Assembly (NCBI RefSeq): GCF_010671725.1
Contig: NZ_JAAHBU010000152.1
Location: 1-49,592, forward strand
Direction: 5' to 3'
Source: Pseudomonas brassicae
Lineage (GTDB): Bacteria; Pseudomonadota; Gammaproteobacteria; Pseudomonadales; Pseudomonadaceae
DNA length: 49,592 nt
Each line of letters opens with the position of its first letter. Position 1 is the stretch's first letter. A program made the translations under genes and the position numbers. Positions 30,030 to 40,719 of the stretch are shown piece after piece. Below the pieces are notes generated by a model. The model did not search any database. It was not told the origin of the DNA and was given only the letters and a program-made list of their open reading frames with translations.

Positions 30030-30052
30030 GGCTTCCTCGTCCTGAGGAAGCC
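30030..30052. terminator. Hairpin between convergent genes
   Basis: 9-bp arms GGCTTCCTC/GAGGAAGCC with a 5-base loop, 12 bases after the plus-strand stop and before the sulA stop; only a weak T-tail. Confidence 0.6.
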
Positions 30053-30083
30053 CGTTGTCTACCCAATGAGTGTGACGCGAATA

Positions 30084-30566
30084 TCAGCCCAGGCGGATGT
30101 TCAGGCTTTGTGCGTCTCCCGCACGCGCGGCATTGGTCAGTTGCAGGCGAGCGCCACTGCCGACCGGGTTGAACCAGGTCACCACGGTATGGCTGCGGCC
30201 CAGGCGCAGGGCATCGCAGGCCAACTGCAGGGCGCTCTGGTTGCCGCGTGGCTGTAGCAGCAGGATGCGTTCGCGGTTGAGGCCGGCATCGCGCAGCCAG
30301 GCTTGGGTGAGGCTGGTGGGCGGGGCGATCAGGGTCAGCCAGCGGGCGTCCTGTTCTTCGCTCAGCTCGCTCAGGTCACGCAGCACCGGTGCCAGCAGGC
30401 TTTGGCAGTGCTCCAGTGCACCACGCAGGGACAATTCGCTGAACGCTTGCGGCTTGCTGCTCTGCCGGGCGGGCGCCTTGGCCTTGACGCGTGGCAGTAC
30501 CGGCTGGGCCAGGAATGCTTCGAACAAGGGCAACTGTGCTTGCTGTGGTGCGTGGGGGAACTGCAT
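30084..30566 (-). CDS. sulA: SOS cell division inhibitor SulA
   Basis: 160 residues. SulA binds FtsZ and blocks Z-ring formation when DNA is damaged. The RecA-like fold core is visible as ARWLTLIAPPTSLTQAWLRD, ERILLLQPRGNQSALQLACD, ALRLGRSHTVVTWF. The ATG at 30566 has AGGAGG seven bases upstream. Its start is 12 bases after the lexA stop, so it is the second gene of a lexA-sulA operon controlled by the LexA boxes before lexA; this arrangement is typical of Pseudomonas. Confidence 0.93.
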   Translation of the reverse strand: MQFPHAPQQAQLPLFEAFLAQPVLPRVKAKAPARQSSKPQAFSELSLRGALEHCQSLLAPVLRDLSELSEEQDARWLTLIAPPTSLTQAWLRDAGLNRERILLLQPRGNQSALQLACDALRLGRSHTVVTWFNPVGSGARLQLTNAARAGDAQSLNIRLG

Positions 30567-30578
30567 GACGCCTCCTTA

Positions 30579-31187
30579 TTAGCGGCGGATAACGCCGACG
30601 CTCAAGCCCTCGATTACCAGGTCCTGCTCTTTCAGGTTGACTTCGATAGGGGCGAATTCGGGGTTCTCGGCAATCAGCCAGACTTTATTGCCTTCACGTT
30701 TGAAGCGCTTGACCGTGACTTCGTCACCCAGGCGGGCTACGACGATCTGACCATTGCGCGCTTCGCGGCAGGTGTGTACGGCCAGCAGGTCGCCGTCGAC
30801 GATCCCGACATCTCGCATGCTCATGCCGTGTACACGCAGCAGGTAATCGGCGCGGGGATGGAAAAACGCCGGATTGATGTTGCACGACTCCTCGATGTGC
30901 TGCTGCGCAAGAATCGGTGCGCCCGCGGCGACACGGCCAATGATCGGCAGGGCGTTGTCATCGGGTTTGCTTTCGAGGCCGGGAATGCGGATGCCGCGCG
31001 AGGCGCCCGGGGTCATTTCGATCGCGCCCTTGCGGGCCAGTGCCTTGAGGTGCTCTTCGGCGGCGTTGGGAGACTTGAACCCCAGCTCCTGGGCGATTTC
31101 GGCGCGGGTCGGGGGGAAACCGTTATCTTCAAGGCATCGCTTGATAAAAGCCAGAATCTCAGCTTGGCGTGGCGTCAGTTTTAGCAT
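30579..31187 (-). CDS. lexA: SOS repressor LexA
   Basis: 202 residues. The N-terminal winged helix-turn-helix is [17 protein letters not shown], then [20 protein letters not shown]. The self-cleavage Ala-Gly is in VAAGAPILA. The catalytic Ser is in [11 protein letters not shown] and the Lys in [10 protein letters not shown], so autoproteolysis should be functional. RecA filaments trigger cleavage and release of the SOS genes. ATG at 31187 with a modest GAGCGATCGAG. Two LexA boxes lie 11 and 30 bases upstream (autoregulation). Divergent from psrA. Confidence 0.97.
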   Translation of the reverse strand: MLKLTPRQAEILAFIKRCLEDNGFPPTRAEIAQELGFKSPNAAEEHLKALARKGAIEMTPGASRGIRIPGLESKPDDNALPIIGRVAAGAPILAQQHIEESCNINPAFFHPRADYLLRVHGMSMRDVGIVDGDLLAVHTCREARNGQIVVARLGDEVTVKRFKREGNKVWLIAENPEFAPIEVNLKEQDLVIEGLSVGVIRR

Positions 31188-31197
31188 CTCGATCGCT

Positions 31198-31213
31198 CTG
31201 TCTTTTTATACAG
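31198..31213 (-). promoter_or_regulatory. LexA box 1
   Basis: CTGT-CTTTTTAT-ACAG matches the CTGT-N8-ACAG consensus exactly at both half sites, with an AT-rich core, next to the lexA start. Confidence 0.88.
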
Positions 31214-31216
31214 TGA

Positions 31217-31232
31217 CTGGGATTATATACAG
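31217..31232 (-). promoter_or_regulatory. LexA box 2 (imperfect)
   Basis: CTGG-GATTATAT-ACAG has one half-site mismatch and lies 19 bases (about two helical turns) from box 1, allowing cooperative binding. Tandem boxes before lexA are usual in pseudomonads. Confidence 0.75.
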
Positions 31233-31279
31233 TGTCGGCAGAAAGCTACAAGCGTCAAGCGGTACGCCCGTGCGCCTTT

Positions 31280-31307
31280 ACTTGTGGCGTGAAACTTGTG
31301 GCTTGAA
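31280..31307. repeat. Tandem 14-bp direct repeat upstream of psrA
   Basis: ACTTGTGGCGTGAA at 31280-31293 is followed immediately by ACTTGTGGCTTGAA (13 of 14 identical), then an inverted repeat TTGAAGC-TG-GCTTCAA at 31303-31318. Confidence 0.65.
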
Positions 31308-31355
31308 GCTGGCTTCAATACCATGACCCGTCAGGCATAAAACGGCCGTACATAC

Positions 31356-31385
31356 TTGACAGAACAGTGCCTTGAAACGTATGTT
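31356..31385 (+). promoter_or_regulatory. psrA promoter
   Basis: TTGACA (31356-31361) and TATGTT (31380-31385) at 18-base spacing. The -10 lies inside the first PsrA operator, so bound PsrA would exclude RNA polymerase. Confidence 0.65.
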
Positions 31386-31400
31386 TCAAACAAGTGTTTG
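31374..31400 (+). promoter_or_regulatory. Two tandem PsrA operators
   Basis: GAAAC-GTAT-GTTTC (31374-31387) and CAAAC-AAGT-GTTTG (31387-31400) are both perfect matches to the PsrA motif and share one base. They sit between promoter and start codon, as expected for negative autoregulation relieved by long-chain fatty acids. Confidence 0.85.
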
Positions 31401-31415
31401 TCAGGCGGAAAAGTC

Positions 31416-32123
31416 ATGGCCCAGTCGGAAACCGTTGAACGCATTCTCGATGCTGCCGAGCAGTTGTTCGCGGAAAAAGGTTTTGCTGAAACCTCATTGC
31501 GGCTGATCACCAGCAAGGCCGGGGTCAACCTGGCAGCAGTAAACTACCATTTCGGTTCGAAGAAGGCGTTGATCCAGGCGGTCTTCTCGCGCTTCCTCGG
31601 GCCATTCTGCCAAAGCCTGGAGCGTGAGCTCGAACGGCGCCAGGCGCGCCCCGAGCAGAAGCCCACCCTCGAAGAGCTGCTGGAGATGCTGGTCGAGCAG
31701 GCGCTGGTGGTACAGCCACGCAGCGGCAACGACCTGTCCATCTTCATGCGCCTGCTGGGCCTGGCCTTCAGTCAGAGCCAGGGCCATTTGCGCCGTTACC
31801 TCGAAGACATGTATGGCAGGGTGTTCCGCCGCTACATGCTGCTGGTCAACGAAGCGGCGCCGCAAATCCCGCCTATCGAACTGTTCTGGCGCGTGCACTT
31901 CATGCTGGGTGCTGCGGCGTTCAGCATGTCGGGCATCAAGGCGTTGCGCGCGATTGCCGAAACCGATTTCGGGGTCAACACGTCGATCGAGCAGGTCATG
32001 CGCCTGATGGTGCCGTTTCTGGCCGCTGGCATGCGCGCCGACAGCGGGGTCACCGACCAGGCGATGGCCGCAGCGCAGTTGCGTGCGCGCAGCAAGTCGA
32101 CGGCGGTGCCGGCCAAGGCCTGA
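31416..32123 (+). CDS. psrA: TetR-family fatty-acid-responsive regulator PsrA
   Basis: 235 residues. The N-terminal TetR helix-turn-helix (about 5-50) reads VERILDAAEQLFAEKGFAET, then AGVNLAAVNYHFGSKKALIQ. The helical C-terminal domain binds effector. In Pseudomonas, PsrA represses its own gene and fadBA and activates rpoS; long-chain fatty acids release it. Identity rests on sequence character, position beside lexA and the two perfect PsrA operators in front. ATG at 31416 with GGCGGAAAAG. It is followed after 44 bases by the L,D-transpeptidase gene on the same strand. Confidence 0.95.
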   Translation: MAQSETVERILDAAEQLFAEKGFAETSLRLITSKAGVNLAAVNYHFGSKKALIQAVFSRFLGPFCQSLERELERRQARPEQKPTLEELLEMLVEQALVVQPRSGNDLSIFMRLLGLAFSQSQGHLRRYLEDMYGRVFRRYMLLVNEAAPQIPPIELFWRVHFMLGAAAFSMSGIKALRAIAETDFGVNTSIEQVMRLMVPFLAAGMRADSGVTDQAMAAAQLRARSKSTAVPAKA

Positions 32124-32167
32124 TTCACGACTGGGCGCCAAGGCTGGCTTGGGCTAAGCTAGCGCCC

Positions 32168-32692
32168 ATGCCTATTCTCGACCTGCTGCACATCTCCCTT
32201 GCCGACCAATGCCTGTACGGGTTCGCCCAAGGCCGCCTGGTCGAGCGTATTGCGGTGTCCACCGCACTCAATGGCCCCGGTGAGCACAATGGCTCTGGCT
32301 GCACCCCGCGCGGGCGGCACCAGGTGCGTGCAAAAATCGGCGCCGGGCTGCCCCAGGGCGCGGTATTGCGCGGGCGGCGCTGGACCGGCGAGACCTGGAC
32401 GCCCACGCTGCACGAGCAGTACCCGGGGCGTGACTGGATCCTTTCACGCATCCTGTGGCTCAGTGGCCGCGAGCCGGGGCGCAACCGTCTGGGCCCGGTG
32501 GACACCTTTCGCCGTTACATCTACCTGCACGGCACCCCGGACAACGAGCCCATGGGCATTCCCTTGTCCCATGGCTGCATACGCCTGCGCAATGCCGACC
32601 TGGTGCGACTGTTCGACCAGGTGCCTGCGCACTGCCCGGTACAGATCGAAGAAGCTGCTTGCCCCGCCTGGGCGAGCGCCCCCCTGAACTGA
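32168..32692 (+). CDS. L,D-transpeptidase (YkuD) family protein
   Basis: 174 residues consisting of one YkuD catalytic domain. The catalytic motif is YIYLHGTPDNEPMGIPLSHG followed by CIRLRN, with the conserved His and the nucleophilic Cys. These enzymes make 3-3 peptide cross-links or attach/trim peptidoglycan stems. No signal peptide is visible at MPILDLLHISLADQCLYGFA, so how it reaches its substrate is unclear; a cytoplasmic carboxypeptidase role on recycled muropeptides is possible given nagZ 10 bases downstream. ATG at 32168; weak ribosome site. Probably in one transcript with nagZ. Confidence 0.87.
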   Translation: MPILDLLHISLADQCLYGFAQGRLVERIAVSTALNGPGEHNGSGCTPRGRHQVRAKIGAGLPQGAVLRGRRWTGETWTPTLHEQYPGRDWILSRILWLSGREPGRNRLGPVDTFRRYIYLHGTPDNEPMGIPLSHGCIRLRNADLVRLFDQVPAHCPVQIEEAACPAWASAPLN

Positions 32693-32702
32693 AGGATCGT
32701 TT

Positions 32703-33713
32703 ATGAGTGTCAGCCTGCAAGGCTCCCTGATGGTGGATATCGCCGGTACCTGGCTGAGCGCCGAAGATCGCCACCTGCTGCGCCAGCCAGAAGTGGCCGG
32801 CCTGATCATCTTTGCCCGCAACATTCAGTCGCCGCGCCAGGTGCGTGAGCTGAGCGCGTCGATCCGCGCCGTACGGCCTGACCTGATACTGGCGGTGGAC
32901 CAGGAGGGCGGTCGTGTGCAGCGCCTGCGCCAGGGCTTCGTGCGGTTGCCGGCGATGCGCGCGATTGCCGACAACCCCAATGCTGAATACCTGGCCGAGC
33001 AATGTGGCTGGCTGATGGCCACAGAGGTCCTGGCCGTCGGGCTCGACCTGAGTTTCGCGCCCGTGCTGGACCTGGATCACCAGCGCAGCGCGGTGGTCGG
33101 CAGTCGTGCCTTCGAAGGCGACCCGCAGCGTGCCACGCTGCTGGCCGGTGCGTTCATTCGCGGGATGAACGCCGCTGGCATGGCCGCCTGTGGCAAGCAC
33201 TTTCCCGGGCATGGCTGGGCAGAGGCGGACTCGCATGTGGCGATCCCCACTGACGAGCGTAGCCTGGCGCAGATTCGTGCTGCGGACCTCGTGCCGTTCA
33301 CGCGCTTGAGCGGGCAGTTGGCGGCAGTGATGCCGGCGCACGTCATCTATCCGCAGGTCGACAATCAGCCGGCGGGGTTCTCGCGGCGCTGGCTGCAGGA
33401 CATCCTGCGCGGCGAGCTGGGTTTTGCCGGGGTGATCTTCAGTGATGACCTGTCGATGGCCGGCGCGCATGTGGTGGGTGATGCGGCCAGCCGTATCGAA
33501 GCGGCCTTGAGTGCGGGTTGCGACATGGGGCTGGTGTGCAATGACCGGGCGGCTGCCGAGCTGGCGTTGTCGGCGGCGCAGCGGCTGAAGGTGCGGCCGT
33601 CGCCGCGGATCGCGCAGATGCGCGGGCAAGGTTTTGCCCGCACCGATTACCGCGAGCAGCCGCGTTGGCTGCAGGCGCTCGGGGCGCTCAAAGAGGCGCA
33701 ACTGATCGATTGA
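32703..33713 (+). CDS. nagZ: Beta-N-acetylhexosaminidase NagZ
   Basis: 336-residue family 3 glycoside hydrolase of the cytoplasm. It removes N-acetylglucosamine from anhydromuropeptides in peptidoglycan recycling, which links it to AmpC induction in pseudomonads. The family signature is complete: CGKHFPGHGWAEADSHVAIP, containing the His/Asp general acid pair. The nucleophile region is VIFSDDLSMAGAH. The N-terminus, with VDQEGGRVQRL, is normal. ATG at 32703 with AAGGATCG. No signal peptide, as expected. It works downstream of lytic transglycosylases such as the one encoded at 17-19 kb. Confidence 0.95.
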   Translation: MSVSLQGSLMVDIAGTWLSAEDRHLLRQPEVAGLIIFARNIQSPRQVRELSASIRAVRPDLILAVDQEGGRVQRLRQGFVRLPAMRAIADNPNAEYLAEQCGWLMATEVLAVGLDLSFAPVLDLDHQRSAVVGSRAFEGDPQRATLLAGAFIRGMNAAGMAACGKHFPGHGWAEADSHVAIPTDERSLAQIRAADLVPFTRLSGQLAAVMPAHVIYPQVDNQPAGFSRRWLQDILRGELGFAGVIFSDDLSMAGAHVVGDAASRIEAALSAGCDMGLVCNDRAAAELALSAAQRLKVRPSPRIAQMRGQGFARTDYREQPRWLQALGALKEAQLID

Positions 33714-33735
33714 GGGTGGCTTGTCTGGCCCTTTT

Positions 33736-33811
33736 GCTGGCAAGCCAGCTCCCACAGGTACACCACTGATTTCAAGGGTAGTGGGCAGCCTGTGGGAGCT
33801 GGCTTGCCAGC
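33736..33811. repeat. Inverted pair of REP elements
   Basis: Two 22-base arms (33736-33757 and 33790-33811) are perfect reverse complements; the left one begins GCTGGCAAGCCAGCTCCCAC. They enclose 32 bases and lie between the convergent nagZ and SNF2 stops, a typical REP doublet (REPIN-like) position. The right edge touches the SNF2 stop codon. Confidence 0.88.
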
Positions 33812-33818
33812 GAAGGGG

Positions 33819-36488
<2,670 letters not shown>

Positions 36489-36492
36489 GTCT

Positions 36493-37065
36493 CTACTGCT
36501 CCATCATCTCCGCTGCGGCGGGAGAGCTGGTGCGGGTGCCTGCGGCGATGACCTTGAACAGCACGGCCAGGTGCCCGCCGTCGAGGAAGGTCAGTTCGTT
36601 GTTCTTCACCGTGCTGTTGACCTGCTTGAGCTGTTCGCTCTGGATCACGCTGCCATTGCCGTCGAGCTGGTTGACCCAGAAGTTGGCTTCTACCTCGATG
36701 AAGCGGCCTTGCTTGAGGCTGAAGTTGCCCTCGATCGGGAAGTGGCCGAACTGCTCCTGGCCTTCGCTGATGGCGACCCGCGACGGCTCGCTGCCGACCT
36801 GCTGTTGCCAGGCCTTGTGCAGCAGCACGGTGTAGTTGCTGTCGGCAGCCAGCTTCTCGGCCTGGTCGGTCAGCACCGGTTTGCGCACGTCGTAGTCGCT
36901 GGGCGCCTTGGCCCCCTGGCGCCAGTCTTCCGGGGCGAACTGGCTGGTGATGGCCGGCACGGCGTTCTGGCGTACCAGGAACATCTCGACCTGGTACTGG
37001 GTGTCGGCGAAGGCGGCCGGCGCAACCAGCGCCAGCAGCAGGGTCAAGCTACGAATTGCACGCAT
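36493..37065 (-). CDS. csiV: CsiV family protein
   Basis: 190 residues with a clear signal peptide (MRAIRSLTLLLALVAPAAFA, cut before DTQYQVEM). The mature protein matches my memory of the CsiV family: YQVEMFLVRQNAVP, later LKQGRFIEVEANFWVNQL and a C-terminal GGHLAVLFKVI. In Vibrio, CsiV is a periplasmic peptidoglycan-binding activator of PBP1a acting through LpoA. The start at 37065 (AAGGAAG upstream) is chosen because the signal peptide begins there; the frame is open 37 codons further into mfd. It lies ten bases after mfd and four before the SNF2 gene. Confidence 0.8.
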   Translation of the reverse strand: MRAIRSLTLLLALVAPAAFADTQYQVEMFLVRQNAVPAITSQFAPEDWRQGAKAPSDYDVRKPVLTDQAEKLAADSNYTVLLHKAWQQQVGSEPSRVAISEGQEQFGHFPIEGNFSLKQGRFIEVEANFWVNQLDGNGSVIQSEQLKQVNSTVKNNELTFLDGGHLAVLFKVIAAGTRTSSPAAAEMMEQ

Positions 37066-37075
37066 GGATCTTCCT

Positions 37076-40000
37076 TCAAGCGGTTTTCGGGGCGAGTCGT
37101 TCGAACAGCGCCTCCACAGTAGTAAAGCGTTCATCGGCGCGCTCCATGGGCACCATGAACTTGAACAGCGTCGCACCTTCGAACTTGTAGCGCTTGGGCT
37201 GGCCCTGGATCAGTTTGATCAGCACCAGCGGGTCGACCGGGGTTTCGGCTTCGAACTCCACGCGACCGCCTTGCGGGCCGGCATCGACCTTCTTGATGCC
37301 GAGCTTTTCTGCCTGCAGCTTGAGCAGGGTCAGGCGCACCAGGTTCTTGGTCGGCTCGGGCAGCAGGCCGAAGCGGTCGATCATCTCGACCTGCAGATCC
37401 TTGAGGCCGTCCTCGTCGACCGCCGAGGCGATGCGCTTGTACAGGATCAGGCGCGCATGCACATCGGGCAGGTAGTCTTCGGGGATCAGGGCCGGCAGGC
37501 GCAGGTTGATCTCCGGGCCGCCGCCCAGCGGCTGGTCGAGATTGGGCTGGGTGCCCTTGCGAATGGCCTTGACCGCGCGCTCGAGCATTTCCATGTAGAG
37601 GGTGAAACCCACCGCCTGGATCTGGCCGCTCTGGCCTTCGCCAAGCAGCTCGCCGGCGCCGCGGATTTCCAGGTCGTTGGTGGCCAGCACGAAGCCGGCG
37701 CCCAGGTCCTGGGTATTGGCAATGGCTTCCAGGCGCTTCTCGGCGTCGGGGGTGATCTGCTGGCGCGGCGGGGTCAGCAGGTAGGCATAGGCCTGGTGGT
37801 GGCTGCGCCCCACGCGCCCGCGCAACTGGTGCAGCTGTGCCAGGCCGAACTTGTCGGCGCGCTCGATGATGATGGTGTTGGCGCTGGGCACGTCGATGCC
37901 GGTCTCGATGATGGTCGAGGCAATCAGCACGTTGAAGCGCTTGTGGTAGAAGTCGCTCATGACCTGTTCGAGTTCGCGCTCGCGCATCTGCCCATGGCCG
38001 ATGCCGATACGGGCTTCGGGCACCAGCTCGGCGAGGTCGGCTGCACATTTCTCGATGCTCTTCACATCGTTGTGCAGGTAGTACACCTGGCCGCCACGCA
38101 GCAGTTCGCGCAGCAGCGCCTCCTTGATGGTGCTCTTGTTCTGCTCCATCACGAAGGTGCGCACCGACAGCCGGCGTGCCGGCGGGGTGGCGATGATCGA
38201 CAGGTCGCGCATGCCGGCCACGGCCATGTTCAGGGTGCGCGGGATCGGCGTGGCGGTCAGGGTAAGAATGTCGACTTCGCTGCGCAGGGCCTTGAGCTGT
38301 TCTTTCTGGCGCACGCCGAAGCGGTGTTCTTCGTCGATGATGACCAGGCCCAGGTCCTTGATCTTGACGTCGTCCTGCAGCAGCTTGTGGGTGCCGATGA
38401 CGATGTCGATCTTGCCTTCTGCAAGGTCGGCCACGGCGGCGCTGACCTCTTTGGCCGACTTGAAGCGGCTCATCACCTCCACGGTCACCGGCCAGTCGGC
38501 AAAGCGGTCGCGGAAGCTGTTGTAGTGCTGCTGGGCGAGCAGGGTGGTGGGCACCAGGATGGCGACCTGGCGACGCCGTGCACGGCGATGAACGCCGCGC
38601 GCATGGCCACTTCGGTCTTGCCGAAGCCGACGTCGCCGCACACCAGGCGGTCCATCGGCTTGGCGGCGAGCATGTCCTCGCGCACCGCTTCGATGGCCGA
38701 TTGCTGGTCGGGCGTCTCTTCGAACGGGAAGCCGGCACTGAAGGTGGCGTAGTCCACCGATGGGTCGGCGAACGCGTAGCCTTTGCGCGCGGCACGGCGG
38801 GCGTAGATATCGAGCAATTCGGCGGCCACGTCGCGCACCTGTTCGGCGGCCTTGCGCTTGGCTTTCTGCCAGGTCTCGGAGCCGAGCCGGTGCAGCGGGG
38901 CCAGGGCGTCGTCGCTGCCGGTGTAGCGTGCGATCAGGTGCAGGTTGGCCACCGGCACATACAGCTTGGCGTTCTCGGCGTATTCGAGGGTGAGGAACTC
39001 GGCGGCCTGGCCGTCGATCTCCAGGGTCGCCAGGCCCAGGTAGCGGCCTACGCCGTGGTCGATGTGCACCACCGGGGCACCTTCGCGCAGCTCGGTGAGG
39101 TTCTTGATCACCGCGTCGTTATTGACGTCGCTGCGTTTTTCGCGGCGCCTGCGCTGCATCACGCGCTGGCCGAACAGTGGGCTTTCGGCAATCAGTGCCA
39201 GCGCCGGGTCGTCCAGCAGCAGGCCATCGTCCAGCGGGGCGATGGTGATCGCCAGGCGCTGCTTGCTGTTGACGAAGTCGTGCCAGCTGTCGACGGTGTG
39301 CGGGCGCAGCTTCAGGCGTTCGAGCAGCTCCAGCAGGACTTCGCGTCGCCCGGCCGACTCGGCGGTGAACAGCACGCGGCCGGGGAACTGCTCAAGAAAG
39401 CCCGACAGCGCTGCCAGCGGCTGGTTGGCCTTGGCCTCGATGGCCAGGTTGGGCAGTGTCTGTGCGGCAAAACGTTCACGGCCGGGGCCGCTGTCGAGGT
39501 CATCCTGGCTGACCACCACACGTGGCCAGCCCTTGAGTCGGGCAAAGCAGTCTTCCACCGGCATGAACAGCTCGGCCGGGGGCAGCAGTGGCCGGTTGGG
39601 GTCGATGCGGCGTTCTTCGTAGCGGTTGCGCACGTCGCTCCAGAAGTGCTCGGCGGCCTGTTCCACGCCGGGCAGCGAGAACACCTGGGTGTTTTCGGGC
39701 AGGTAGTCGAACAGCGTCGAGGTGTCTTCGAAGAACAGCGGCAGGTAGTACTCGATGCCTGCGGGGATGATCCCGCTGGTGAGGTCCTGGAAGATCGGGC
39801 TGCGCCGGAAGTCCACGTCGAAGCGCTCGCGAAAGCGTGCCTTGAAGCGGGTCACTTCGTCTTTTTGCAGCGGGAACTCGCGTGCTGGCAGCAGGCGCAC
39901 CGAATCGACCTTGTCGATCGAGCGCTGGGTTTCCGGGTCGAAGGTGCGCAGGGTCTCGATCTCGTCATCGAACAGGTCGATGCGGTACGGCAGCTTGCTG

Positions 40001-40524
40001 CCCATCGGGAACAGATCGATCAGCGCCCCGCGCACGGCGAACTCGCCGTGTTCGTACACGGTGTCGCCGCAGCGGTAGCCGCTGGCCTCCAGGCGCGTAC
40101 GCATCTGCTCCACGTCGAGTTTCTGGCCGATGTCCAGCACCAGGCTGCTGCCGAGCAGAAAGCGCGTCGGTGCCAGGCGGTGCAGTGCCGTGGTGATCGG
40201 CACCACCAGTATCCCGTGGTCCAGCTCCGGTAGCCGGTATAGGCTGGCGATGCGCTGCGAGATGATGTCCTGGTGCGGCGAGAACAGGTCGTAGGGCAGG
40301 GTTTCCCAGTCGGGAAACGGCAGCACGGCCAGTTCCGGGGCGAAGAAACGCAGCTCTTGCTCCAGCCGGTCAGCGCTCTGGCTGTCGGCGGTCAACAGCA
40401 AGGTAAAGCGCTTCGCGGCGCTGGCAGCCTCGGCGATGGCCAGGCTCAGGGCGGCTCCGGGCAGGTTGCCCCAGGTGTGTTTGCCGGCAGTGGCCGGAAG
40501 GTGCGGTAGACGCAGAACAGGCAC
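37076..40524 (-). pseudogene. mfd: Transcription-repair coupling factor Mfd (frameshifted)
   Basis: Repaired length 1149 residues, the normal size. Mfd strips RNA polymerase stalled at lesions and recruits UvrA. The N-terminal UvrB-like modules and the RNA-polymerase-interacting domain are intact, and Walker A (VCGDVGFGKTEVAMRAAF) is present. The frame breaks right after it: one C is missing on the plus strand at about 38574. Restoring it gives AVHGGRQVAILVPTTLLAQQ and then the translocase motifs (IIDEEHRFGVRQKE, TATPIPRTLNMA) and C-terminal domain. Start is GTG at 40524 with a distant GGAG. As written the product would stop after 679 residues without translocase. A sequencing deletion is most likely. 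Confidence 0.93.
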
Positions 40525-40651
40525 GGGAGGTCGAGCTCCAAGCGTTGCGACAAAACGCCGATTGTACCGGGCGCGGGGCGTTGCTGTCAGGTTTCGGCCA
40601 GCGGAATATCAGGGGTAAATCGTGTAGTGCGGTAGTGGCGACAGGCGCTCA

Positions 40652-40680
40652 TTGCTCGAAGCGGCGCGGGGCGTCATAAT
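40652..40680 (+). promoter_or_regulatory. Candidate promoter of the GAPDH gene
   Basis: TTGCTC (40652-40657) and CATAAT (40675-40680) spaced 17 bases, about 40 bases before the proposed GTG start. Confidence 0.5.
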
Positions 40681-40719
40681 GTAGCCCCTTTTTTCTGTCC
40701 CTACATGTGGAAGGTTCCC

